Counted from the stretch's first letter, positions 1 to 5,606 are shown. The stretch: 5,606 nt of DNA from a bacterium (GCA_030429785.1 JAUIEQ010000056.1:1-5606); one strand, 5' to 3'. Numbers and translations are program-made. Notes: generated by a model not told the origin, from the letters alone.

Positions 1-458
1 AATGGCTGACGATCTAGAATTTCTATATAGTGCAACAGCTTATCCAAAGGACCTGAAATTTCAAGACTGAGTAGTGTTGGGGTAATTATTTGTTTTGTGT
101 CAAACTCAGGTAGTGTGATGGTCTGTTTGATGCCAAGTTTGTCTGCCTCAAGTTCAAGTGCATTAATAAATGAAAGGGTGTCGCTTGTGTTTGCGAATGC
201 AACGTCAAGATGTTCCATCTGTTGGTTGGTTGCTTTGAGTAGCTGATTGTTTGTCTGCAATAGTTGACCGTTGCGATGCTGTTGCTCTAGCGCTGCTCGT
301 TCAACCAGAATGTCTTGGTTGATTGAACGTATGTCAGCAATTGTAAAGGAAATAAAGATACCAAGACCGAGTACACAGACACTGCCAACAATAAGTGTTA
401 GGCGTAGAATCGTGTTCTTATTCAGATTGATTTGCTTATTTTCAAAAGTCATACTCAT
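1..458 (-). CDS. pilO: Type IV pilus inner-membrane protein PilO, 3'-partial at window edge
   Basis: Reading the minus strand from the ATG at 458 gives 152 uninterrupted codons that run off the window, beginning MSMTFENKQINLNKNTILRL. A single membrane helix spans about residues 18-41 (LRLTLIVGSVCVLGLGIFISFTIA). A coiled-coil-prone region rich in Q, N, E and L follows (about 45-90, including VERAALEQQHRNGQLLQ and NNQLLKATNQQMEHL). The start of the periplasm-type globular domain comes next: FINALELEADKLGI (98-110), then TPTLLSLEISGPLDKLLHYIEIL (127-149). The last part matches the PilO ferredoxin-like fold, in which a strand is followed by a helix with a G-x-[FL]-x-x-[LV] pattern. PilO is usually about 180-210 residues, so roughly the last quarter is missing. 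PilO dimerises with PilN. Topology, fold pattern and position after pilN support the call. Confidence 0.85.
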   Translation of the reverse strand, partial: MSMTFENKQINLNKNTILRLTLIVGSVCVLGLGIFISFTIADIRSINQDILVERAALEQQHRNGQLLQTNNQLLKATNQQMEHLDVAFANTSDTLSFINALELEADKLGIKQTITLPEFDTKQIITPTLLSLEISGPLDKLLHYIEILDRQP

Positions 459-460
459 TA
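456..460 (-). promoter_or_regulatory. TAATG stop/start overlap coupling pilN to pilO
   Basis: The TAA stop of pilN (460-458) shares one A with the ATG of pilO (458-456), the same arrangement as at 4083-4087. A second in-frame ATG lies two codons on (452-450). No Shine-Dalgarno precedes either. Coupled translation would keep PilN and PilO, which form a heterodimer, in equal amounts. Confidence 0.6.
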
Positions 461-985
461 CTCAATGACAAGTGTTCCAACTAAATTAAAATTAATATTT
501 GATTTTTGTAACAAATTGCTCAGCGGCACTTCGATATCTTTAACAATTTGATTTTGCTTGAGCTGAGACTCGAGCTGCAATAACGAATCTCTAGTTTCTG
601 CTTTGCCGACAAGTATTACTTGTTGTGATGATACGTCAAGGCGGAAGTTGGTCAATTGAATGCCATCAGGAATATCTGCTAAAATAGCATTCATGACCGG
701 GTTGACTGGTTTGTAGGAATTTTGGATAGTTTGTAATTCAGTGATAATGCTATTGATCGTATTGATTCTGTTATTTGCACCAAGGTGTTCAGCGCTAATT
801 AATTCAGCTTGTCGGCGAATATCGTCAGCATGGTTTGTTAACGCTATTTTAGCAGCATGTAATATACCGCTTATGATAATAGCCAGAACCAAAAGCATGA
901 TTACAATATTTCTGACGATTAAATAATTCCACTTCAGAGAAGCGTCTAATTTTTCTGCTGGAGATAAAAGATTGAGTGATATCAT
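458..985 (-). CDS. pilN: Type IV pilus inner-membrane protein PilN
   Basis: This 175-residue protein is bitopic. The cytoplasmic N-terminus MISLNLLSP matches the PilN tail (INLLP-like) that docks on PilM. A single membrane helix spans about residues 22-44 (LIVRNIVIMLLVLAIIISGIL). A helical, coiled-coil-like stretch follows (about 50-92: NHADDIRRQAELISAEH to ITELQTIQNS). The C-terminal domain of about 80 residues has the strand pattern of the PilN/PilO ferredoxin-like fold: IPDGIQLTNFRLDVSSQQVILVGKAETRDSLLQLESQLKQ, then VKDIEVPLSNLLQKSNINFNLVGTLVIE. PilN pairs with PilO outside the inner membrane and transmits motor action to the pilus platform. Position between pilM and pilO, together with the tail, makes this call strong despite the low sequence conservation of the family. 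Confidence 0.9.
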   Translation of the reverse strand: MISLNLLSPAEKLDASLKWNYLIVRNIVIMLLVLAIIISGILHAAKIALTNHADDIRRQAELISAEHLGANNRINTINSIITELQTIQNSYKPVNPVMNAILADIPDGIQLTNFRLDVSSQQVILVGKAETRDSLLQLESQLKQNQIVKDIEVPLSNLLQKSNINFNLVGTLVIE

Positions 986-991
986 ACGTTA
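983..991 (-). promoter_or_regulatory. Three-base junction between pilM and pilN
   Basis: The minus strand reads TAACGTATG: the pilM stop, three bases, then the pilN start. Upstream bases (ACACGAACACTAACGT) lack any purine-rich ribosome-binding site. Close spacing supports co-translation of the two binding partners. Confidence 0.5.
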
Positions 992-2050
992 GTGTTCGTG
1001 TATTTTAAGACCGAGTCCAATAGCAGTTGTATAACTTAGTGCTTTTGTGGGAGGTAGTAATTTTTTATTTACTGGTAGGCAATGTAGGAACGGATTGGCA
1101 ATTGCGACTGGTTTTTTGAGTTTGTCACTCAGCATAGTGTCAATGCCCTGAAACTGCGCGCCACCACCACAGAGCAGTACCCTGGTAATTTCTGGAGATT
1201 GTTCAAACTCACGTTGATAAAAATCAAATGCTGCTATAATTTTTGTGCTGAGATCTTGGATATTTTTTGATAGTAGTTTGAGTAAAGCGCCGTCACATTT
1301 TTTTTGGTCAAGACCGCAAACTATTTTTGCTTTTTCAGCTTGATCATGTGACAAAGACAACTCGTCAGCTATTTTGGTTGTTAGCAAGTCTCCTGAAAAG
1401 GGTAGGCTATTAGTGAATTGAATTGATCCTTGCGCATACACAGCTAGGCTAGTTCTGGTTGCGCCAATGTCTACCACGGCTATGCTTTCATTGTCATCTT
1501 TGATTTGTTTTTCATCGATAACTGCTCTCATGATAGGTGTTGCTTCAATTTCTAAGGACAAGGGCGTGAGTCCTGCTGCCTTGAGTAGTTCAGTGTAGGT
1601 GCTGCTAATTTCAATAGGCGCAGCTCCAATGAGTACATGAATTTCTTTTGGTGTGCGCTCAACTATTTGCCAATCTAGATAAATATCTTCTGGAGCAATA
1701 GGAAGGTGGTGTTCAGATGCCCATTGAACTGCTTCAGGAATTTCTTTATCAGTCATGTCAGGAATAGTAATCAGCTTGATGTATGTTTGTGTTTCGGGAA
1801 GCGAGCAGTGTACAAATGGACTGCGTAGTTTTGGTCCGGACGCAGTATTAATGAGTTTATTGATGAGGTCAGTAATACCATCTTGATTGATTATTTTACC
1901 ATTATCAAAAAAACCAGACGGTACTTCAATGCTGTTCGCGTTTACAATATTGTATGAGCTTGATTTTCCACCAGTAATGCCGACTAGCTTAAGTGATCGA
2001 TCTCCGATATCAAGACCCCAAGCTGTTACAGATTTGTGTTGTGTGAGCAT
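989..2050 (-). CDS. pilM: Type IV pilus assembly protein PilM (actin-like ATPase fold)
   Basis: This 353-residue cytoplasmic protein has the usual PilM length and all the actin/FtsA-type nucleotide motifs: phosphate-1 GLDIGDRSLKLV (12-23), phosphate-2 VVDIGATRTSLAVY (192-205) and the adenosine motif VLLCGGGAQFQGID (291-304). The C-terminal end carries AIGLGLKI. The segment IPDMTDKEIPEAVQWASEHHLPIAPEDIYLDW (96-127) is highly characteristic of the family. PilM binds the cytoplasmic N-terminal tail of PilN (consensus INLLP) and couples the inner-membrane PilN/PilO complex to the motor ATPases. The next gene encodes PilN with such a tail. ATG 2050 is the natural start, giving a short N-terminus before the first strand. 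No Shine-Dalgarno is visible. This is the most secure functional call in the window and anchors the operon. Confidence 0.96.
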   Translation of the reverse strand: MLTQHKSVTAWGLDIGDRSLKLVGITGGKSSSYNIVNANSIEVPSGFFDNGKIINQDGITDLINKLINTASGPKLRSPFVHCSLPETQTYIKLITIPDMTDKEIPEAVQWASEHHLPIAPEDIYLDWQIVERTPKEIHVLIGAAPIEISSTYTELLKAAGLTPLSLEIEATPIMRAVIDEKQIKDDNESIAVVDIGATRTSLAVYAQGSIQFTNSLPFSGDLLTTKIADELSLSHDQAEKAKIVCGLDQKKCDGALLKLLSKNIQDLSTKIIAAFDFYQREFEQSPEITRVLLCGGGAQFQGIDTMLSDKLKKPVAIANPFLHCLPVNKKLLPPTKALSYTTAIGLGLKIHEH

Positions 2051-2067
2051 GAGTGTAAGTAAAAGTA
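2051..2067 (-). other. 17-base spacer, the largest gap in the window
   Basis: This short spacer lies between the PilX-like stop and the pilM ATG. On the minus strand it reads TACTTTTACTTACACTC, which is pyrimidine-rich and has no Shine-Dalgarno, hairpin or promoter-like element. It appears to be a simple intra-operon junction. Confidence 0.6.
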
Positions 2068-3462
2068 TTATGGAAGTTGTTCCCAGGATATGAAGTCATA
2101 TTCGCCGCTTGTTGGGAAGTATGGAGGTGGTTCGTATAAAAGATTGGTGTGAAATATACTGCTGGTGTTATCATACCCGTCAACGGTTATTTGACTGCCG
2201 TTAACCCAGGTCCATGTCCATATTTTGTTTGTGATTATTCCACCGTATACTTGAATAGAGTTTTGTACGTTGTATGGAGAGTATAATAGTCTCATCACAC
2301 GGCCTTTTTGAGCCAGTAAAATTGCATCAATGGTCAAATCATCAGGTGCATGTTTTGGTACCAGAATATTTTTTTGAGCAACTAAACCGAGTGCATTAGT
2401 GTCATCGCGGGCTATATACTGAAGATTGTCGTTGATGTAAATGCTTGCATATGTTGCAGCGCTTTCTGGAAAACGAGCTGCTGCTACAGTAATTTTACCA
2501 TTAAGCGTTCCATCAATCCAGAGCTCGTCTTCAATAAAAATTGGGCTACTTGCTGGAACATCGTATGTTCCAACAAGTGTTTCTGTATTAATTTCTTCTG
2601 CCTGTAATTCAAAACCAGATAAATCATCATCATCAAGTCTGTTGATAGAGGGCATGAGTGATGTTACTGTGTAAATACTGTACGTTCCGTCGCTATTAAA
2701 TATGATGTGATAACCGTAGTTTTGCCCAGCATAGTAGTGACCACCAGTTTGCGCTGCTGTTTTTATTTCTGCTAAGTCGAGCGTAATGGTGTTGAAATCA
2801 ACAACAGGAACAGGATAACTCCACAAATCTGAGTTGGGGCCGCTGCCCCATACACCGTCTTTGGTTTCATTGCTGCAACCATGTGCTGATGTGCAGGTGT
2901 ATGTTTCTAGAGCAGAAGTTACGAGCGAGTCATTGCTCCCATCCATACGAACTCCGCCATTTGAATGCATTTGGCCGCTAATAGATTCATCTTCCCCAAG
3001 CCAAATATCGCTGTTAGTCAAAAAAGAGTACTTGGCGAGTGACGGTTCCCCATGCCGTACTTCGATGGTTTTGGTAATGTCCGGATAATCATTTACCCAA
3101 CCAGTTGATCTAATAGTCACAACGGTGGAGCCTGTTTCAGGAGGGTCTATTTCTAGACTATAGGTGCCAACCAAACCGCTGGTTGGATCGTTATAGTCAT
3201 GAACATATGGTCCTGAAGTTCCAGTTCCATCCTGAAAATCATCTGGATCGTGCGCAAGAAGCCATTTATAGTAGTTTGCGCCTGCTTCAGCTATATGAGT
3301 AGCTTGTATTTCAGCAATTCGTGCATTTGTGAGCTTTAGCTGGTATTGGATTAAGCTTAAGAACCCTGCCAATACCATCATGAAGATACCAGTCATGACA
3401 ACAACAAAAATCAGCATTGTGCCGGCTTGCTCGACTTGTTTGTTGTGTTGTGTTTGTTGCAT
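2068..3462 (-). CDS. Large PilX-like pilus assembly protein with beta-rich ectodomain
   Basis: This 464-residue protein has a single N-terminal membrane helix (about 15-40, TMLIFVVVMTGIFMMVLAGF) preceded by polar EQAG. That looks like a prepilin site at G14|T15, but mature position 5 is phenylalanine, not glutamate. The block IAEIQATHIAEAGANYYKW (49-67) is typical of PilX N-terminal regions. The ectodomain then has YSFLTNSDIWLGEDESISGQ (145-164), MHSNGGVRMDG, a cysteine pair in TCTSAHGC (190, 196) that could form a small disulfide loop, and DLWSYPVPVVDF. Residues about 305-415 (LWIDGTLNGKITVAA, IYINDNLQYI, NALGLVAQKNILVP, IDAILLAQKG) have the short alternating strands of a parallel beta-helix, as in DUF4900-like PilX relatives. 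Proteobacterial PilX is under 200 residues, so this version is greatly enlarged. I infer a minor pilin or surface anchor. Membership in the general family is moderately sure; the fold call is weaker. Confidence 0.78.
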   Translation of the reverse strand: MQQTQHNKQVEQAGTMLIFVVVMTGIFMMVLAGFLSLIQYQLKLTNARIAEIQATHIAEAGANYYKWLLAHDPDDFQDGTGTSGPYVHDYNDPTSGLVGTYSLEIDPPETGSTVVTIRSTGWVNDYPDITKTIEVRHGEPSLAKYSFLTNSDIWLGEDESISGQMHSNGGVRMDGSNDSLVTSALETYTCTSAHGCSNETKDGVWGSGPNSDLWSYPVPVVDFNTITLDLAEIKTAAQTGGHYYAGQNYGYHIIFNSDGTYSIYTVTSLMPSINRLDDDDLSGFELQAEEINTETLVGTYDVPASSPIFIEDELWIDGTLNGKITVAAARFPESAATYASIYINDNLQYIARDDTNALGLVAQKNILVPKHAPDDLTIDAILLAQKGRVMRLLYSPYNVQNSIQVYGGIITNKIWTWTWVNGSQITVDGYDNTSSIFHTNLLYEPPPYFPTSGEYDFISWEQLP

Positions 3463-3467
3463 GGTTA
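3460..3467 (-). promoter_or_regulatory. Two-base junction between prepilin and PilX-like genes
   Basis: The minus strand reads TAACCATG: the prepilin stop, two bases, then the ATG of the PilX-like gene. The upstream bases are A-rich (CCTAAAAACAAATTTG) with no GGAGG-like element, so initiation probably depends on the ribosome finishing the preceding gene. Confidence 0.5.
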
Positions 3468-4085
3468 CAAATTTGTTTTTAGGTTGCGTAGCTGCACATC
3501 AGATTCGACAATAAATGTCTCTGGAGCATTTGCTGGATCTACGGTTACATGAAGCTGAATGTGAATTAGTTTTGTGGAAATCAAACGCGCTGGCGCAGGA
3601 AGGGGATTTGTACTTGTTGAATATGGATAGAATTCATCATAGTAGGTAAATAGGTTGTTTGATTGGTTGAAAAGATGATTTGCTATAGTAATTACTGACT
3701 CAGTGCTTGTGACGTATTCAAGCGGATCACCAGTTGGTTCTGTTACGCCTTTTTTTAGTTCAGTACCATCAATAAAATACCGTATTCGTTCAGTCAGAAC
3801 ATCTGAGTCAACATCTGAGAAAAAAATAATTTCATCGTCCTGCGCATCTTCTAATGCATAGGCACCATTTTCAGCTGTGGACATTTCACGAATTTCGCGC
3901 ACCATAATTGCAGCCGCTTCTCGAGCTTCACGAATCGCACTTTGCTGGTCATCACCAAATGACGTTGTTCGATAATTTTGAATCACAATAACATTCCATG
4001 AAACTACAATGATTGCAAAGATGCCGATTGAAACAATTATTTCAATAAGTGTTACGCCTGCTTGTTTTTTTTGGAGCAAAAGCAT
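3465..4085 (-). CDS. PilW-like minor prepilin (type IV pilin N-terminal cleavage/methylation motif)
   Basis: This is a 206-residue prepilin. The leader MLLLQKKQAG is short and basic. It is followed by the class III cleavage site G10|V11 and the pilin helix VTLIEIIVSIGIFAIIVVSW, with glutamate at mature position 5, the residue needed for assembly and for the prepilin peptidase/methylase context. Mature residue 1 is valine instead of the usual phenylalanine. A soluble domain follows with a stretch like PilW or GspJ pseudopilins (REAREAAAIMVREIREMS at 52-69, then EIIFFSDVD and ERIRYFIDG). A longer frame reaches 4205, but those 40 extra residues overlap the upstream gene, contain no signal and would bury the prepilin leader, so ATG 4085 is chosen. 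The product would be processed by PilD at the membrane and placed at or near the pilus tip. The gene ends two bases before the PilX-like gene starts. Confidence 0.87.
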   Translation of the reverse strand: MLLLQKKQAGVTLIEIIVSIGIFAIIVVSWNVIVIQNYRTTSFGDDQQSAIREAREAAAIMVREIREMSTAENGAYALEDAQDDEIIFFSDVDSDVLTERIRYFIDGTELKKGVTEPTGDPLEYVTSTESVITIANHLFNQSNNLFTYYDEFYPYSTSTNPLPAPARLISTKLIHIQLHVTVDPANAPETFIVESDVQLRNLKTNL

Positions 4086-4087
4086 TA
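4083..4087 (-). promoter_or_regulatory. TAATG stop/start overlap coupling the propeller gene to the prepilin gene
   Basis: The TAA stop of the propeller gene (4087-4085) shares one A with the ATG of the prepilin gene (4085-4083). No Shine-Dalgarno sequence precedes the ATG; the upstream minus-strand bases read AATTAATTGTCGAC. Termination-reinitiation is the likely way the second gene is translated. The overlap is seen directly; coupling is inferred. Confidence 0.6.
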
Positions 4088-5606
4088 GTCGACAATTAAT
4101 TTGATAGCTGTACTTGTAGCGGGTAACAAGGTAAGTGGCAGTGATGGATCTGCTTGTGTGAGACTGTATAGTGAGTCTGTTACAACAAGATCGTAGCTGT
4201 CCCATTCAAGGTCTGTTAGTATGAGCTGTCCAGAAGCGTCAGTGCTCAGTGATTCTTCGTATTTGAGCTTGTCAGGGCCTGTGTGAGTTGTTTTGCTGCC
4301 AAATAAATCAAAATCAACAAACGGTACTGGTGTTTCAGAGCCATCGTAGTTCAGTGTGCCAGTCCATACATCTGAGCTGCTGTCAGAATAGTCTGTCCAT
4401 GTCGCTACAACACGATCGGTTTGATAGACGCTGATATCTGATAGTAATTGGTCAGCATTTTGAATCAAGTTCATCTGGACTTCTTGTGGCCACAGAGCTG
4501 TGCCACTGTTATCGGTTTTGTAAACATACACATCTTGACTTCCAGTTCGAGAATCTTGCCAGGCAAAAAAGATATTATCAGATCCATCAAGAGCAACTCG
4601 AGCAGTTTGTTGATTGCTAGTTGGGGATTGGGTAGTGATTGATTGATCGCCACCATAGAGCAATGCGCTACTTGAGGCAATAGCTTGCCAATATATATCA
4701 AAATCACCACCTCTATTATCAGACCAGGCAACAAATGTAGTGTCAGTTGAATCAAGGCTTATGTCAAAGCTTTCCATATTTGTAGCTGAAGCACTGCTTG
4801 CTCGTTTTTCCTCAACCCACAGAGCTGTTCCGCTCGTATCGACTTTGTGAATATAAGCATCTACTGAACTATTGCGAGTATCGAGCCAGCCAATATACAA
4901 ATTGCCGTCGGTTCCAGCTTGTATGCGAGGATATGACTGTATCGCAGCTGCGCTGTCTGAGTTAATTTTGATGTCGTTCACGAATTGTTTGATGCCAGCA
5001 CTTGAGAATGCATTCAGGTATATATCTCCACCATCGTTTCTTTGGTCTTGCCAGACAATATAGACAGTGCCGCCAAGTTCAACTATATCAGGATGTGACT
5101 GTATCGCAGCTGCGCTATCGCTATTCACTCGTGAAGCTCCGCCCCATGCATCTATGCCATTACTGGTTTGTTTGGTGATATAGATGTCATTATTTCCAGA
5201 AGAATCATCATACCATGTGGTATAAAAGTTTTCTGAGCTATCAAGTGCTAACCGTGGCGCGGTGTGGTTTTGTGTAGAAACTATATTGGTGTCACTAGAG
5301 CCTGCTGCAGTGCCTGCTGTGTCGTATTTTCGGCTATAGATATCTGAGGTAGAAGCACTGCGGTAATCTTGCCAGGCAAAGTAAAAATTTGAATCTGTAT
5401 GTGCTATACTTGCAGCTATTTGTTGTGTTGTTGATGTTGTATCTGTGTTGATTTTCCAGTTTATGGGTAGGCTTTGAGATACTGTAGTAATCGTTAGTGA
5501 GCTCAGTTGATCTATTGAAAAACTGACTTCAGTAGTGTCGTTTTCAATAACAGTCAAATGATCTCGTACTGGACTTACATATATGCCGGTTGATGAAACT
5601 GTTTGG
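4085..5606 (-). CDS. Pilus-associated protein with seven-bladed beta-propeller between two CnaB-like domains (N-terminus outside window)
   Basis: The frame is open to the window edge, with 16 more codons upstream of the TTG at 5557. That TTG is an internal leucine codon, so the gene is 5'-partial with at least 506 residues present. Numbering from the TTG codon, residues 1-25 finish a domain with the pattern LTVIENDTTEVSFSID, typical of carboxypeptidase-regulatory-like (CnaB-like) domains in CPR prepilins. Seven repeats follow with the core W-x-D-x-R, then D-[IV]-[YW]. Their tryptophans lie at 62, 115, 169, 224, 278, 333 and 387, a spacing of 53-55. Residues about 409-490 form a second CnaB-like domain ending in LLPATSTAIKLIVD. 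I infer a surface-exposed pilin-linked protein, perhaps a PilV-type minor pilin or tip adhesin, because a prepilin gene overlaps its stop codon by one base. The missing N-terminus decides whether it has a prepilin signal. No catalytic motif is visible. An alternative is a plain secreted adhesin. Confidence 0.88.
   Translation of the reverse strand, partial: QTVSSTGIYVSPVRDHLTVIENDTTEVSFSIDQLSSLTITTVSQSLPINWKINTDTTSTTQQIAASIAHTDSNFYFAWQDYRSASTSDIYSRKYDTAGTAAGSSDTNIVSTQNHTAPRLALDSSENFYTTWYDDSSGNNDIYITKQTSNGIDAWGGASRVNSDSAAAIQSHPDIVELGGTVYIVWQDQRNDGGDIYLNAFSSAGIKQFVNDIKINSDSAAAIQSYPRIQAGTDGNLYIGWLDTRNSSVDAYIHKVDTSGTALWVEEKRASSASATNMESFDISLDSTDTTFVAWSDNRGGDFDIYWQAIASSSALLYGGDQSITTQSPTSNQQTARVALDGSDNIFFAWQDSRTGSQDVYVYKTDNSGTALWPQEVQMNLIQNADQLLSDISVYQTDRVVATWTDYSDSSSDVWTGTLNYDGSETPVPFVDFDLFGSKTTHTGPDKLKYEESLSTDASGQLILTDLEWDSYDLVVTDSLYSLTQADPSLPLTLLPATSTAIKLIVD
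4934..4954 (-). repeat. Direct repeat copy B (blade 3/4 segment)
   Basis: This is the second identical copy of the 21-base stretch at 5096-5116. It sits at the same position of the next blade and again encodes part of NSDSAAAIQS. Flanking bases diverge within a few codons, so the conserved block is short. Confidence 0.85.
5096..5116 (-). repeat. Direct repeat copy A (blade 2/3 segment)
   Basis: A 21-base stretch starting tgactgtatcgcagc is identical to 4934-4954 and lies exactly 162 bases (54 codons) away, which is one blade unit. It encodes part of NSDSAAAIQS, which occurs in both blades. Identity at synonymous sites suggests recent duplication or gene conversion between blades. Confidence 0.85.

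Larger units (their letters stand above)
4343..5461 (-). repeat. Seven tandem ~54-residue repeats, probable beta-propeller blades
   Basis: This coding repeat region has seven copies of about 162 bases. Each has a hydrophobic strand, then W-x-D with usually R two residues later, a short Gly/Ser/Asp turn, then D-I/V-Y and a further strand. The cores begin AWQDYR, TWYDDS, VWQDQR, GWLDTR, AWSDNR, AWQDSR and TWTDYS. The segment NWKINTD before the first core resembles the strand that follows the cores in later blades, such as ALWPQEVQMN. This suggests the N-terminal end supplies the closing strand of the last blade, the usual velcro closure of propellers. Seven copies fit the commonest propeller size. 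The fold is inferred from periodicity and has not been modelled. Confidence 0.8.

Noticed and set aside
271..468. Plus-strand frame of 65 codons over the start of pilO
   Set aside because: The minus strand here codes for the PilO membrane helix and coiled coil without interruption. The plus-strand product is Arg/Ser-rich with no family resemblance.
2051..2067. Possible internal promoter or ribosome-binding site before pilM
   Set aside because: The 17 bases are pyrimidine-rich with no -10/-35 or Shine-Dalgarno element that I can support.
2441..3088. Plus-strand frames opposite the PilX-like gene
   Set aside because: They are short, have no domains, and lie antisense to a long, well-structured coding frame.
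4086..4205. A 40-residue N-terminal extension of the PilW-like prepilin, from a start at 4205
   Set aside because: It lies wholly inside the C-terminal coding region of the propeller gene in another frame, has no signal features, and would place the prepilin leader 40 residues in. The ATG at 4085 gives a canonical short leader.
4556..4566. Near-perfect palindrome ttgccaggcaa, also at 5369-5379, considered as an operator
   Set aside because: Both copies encode the AWQD core of propeller blades at the same codon phase. The symmetry follows from the codons used, and the sites lie deep inside a gene.
4471..4755. A 94-residue minus-strand frame inside the propeller gene
   Set aside because: It is a shadow in an alternative frame of the repeat region. 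The main frame there has intact blade motifs at regular spacing, and the shadow has no recognisable domain.
5555..5557. TTG as the start codon of the propeller protein
   Set aside because: The frame stays open upstream to the window edge, and the upstream residues (TGIYVSPVRDH) continue the CnaB-like domain, so this is an internal leucine.
1..5606. CRISPR, tRNA, rRNA, insertion sequence or attachment sites
   Set aside because: The repeats present are in-frame coding repeats of the propeller. No tRNA-like cloverleaf, transposase frame or terminal inverted repeats were seen, and coding covers almost the whole window.

Overview
The window is one gene-dense block in which every real gene lies on the minus strand, so transcription runs from position 5606 down to 1. 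It reads as part of a type IV pilus operon. The gene order, the prepilin-associated carboxypeptidase-regulatory-like (CnaB-like) domains, the moderate to low GC and the family resemblance of the large PilX-like protein suggest a member of the Candidate Phyla Radiation (Patescibacteria). This assignment rests on recalled family resemblance, not on a search. The standard genetic code fits: the four stop codons in the window are all TAA and no gene needs TGA to be read through.

Layout in transcription order: (1) 5606-4085, a large protein entering from outside the window. It carries the end of a CnaB-like domain, seven repeats of about 54 residues that look like a complete seven-bladed beta-propeller, and a second CnaB-like domain at the C-terminus. 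(2) 4085-3465, a PilW-like minor prepilin with a clear class III signal. (3) 3462-2068, a large PilX-like protein with an atypical prepilin N-terminus and a beta-rich ectodomain. (4) 2050-989, pilM, an actin-like ATPase-fold protein. (5) 985-458, pilN. (6) 458 to beyond position 1, pilO, cut by the window edge; 152 codons are present.

The genes are packed tightly. Two junctions are TAATG one-base overlaps, two have gaps of 2 and 3 bases, and the largest gap is 17 bases. No promoter or terminator is visible, and none of the five start codons inside the window has a recognisable Shine-Dalgarno sequence. Translational coupling and leaderless-like or A-rich initiation are plausible.

Functionally, PilM, PilN and PilO would form the inner-membrane alignment complex that links the cytoplasmic motor to the growing pilus. 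The upstream genes would supply minor pilins that prime assembly and cap the fibre. The most interesting element is the propeller protein. It sits where tip or minor pilin components are encoded and resembles, in concept rather than in visible sequence, the propeller-bearing tip adhesin PilY1 of proteobacterial pili. There is no gene-free stretch longer than 17 bases.
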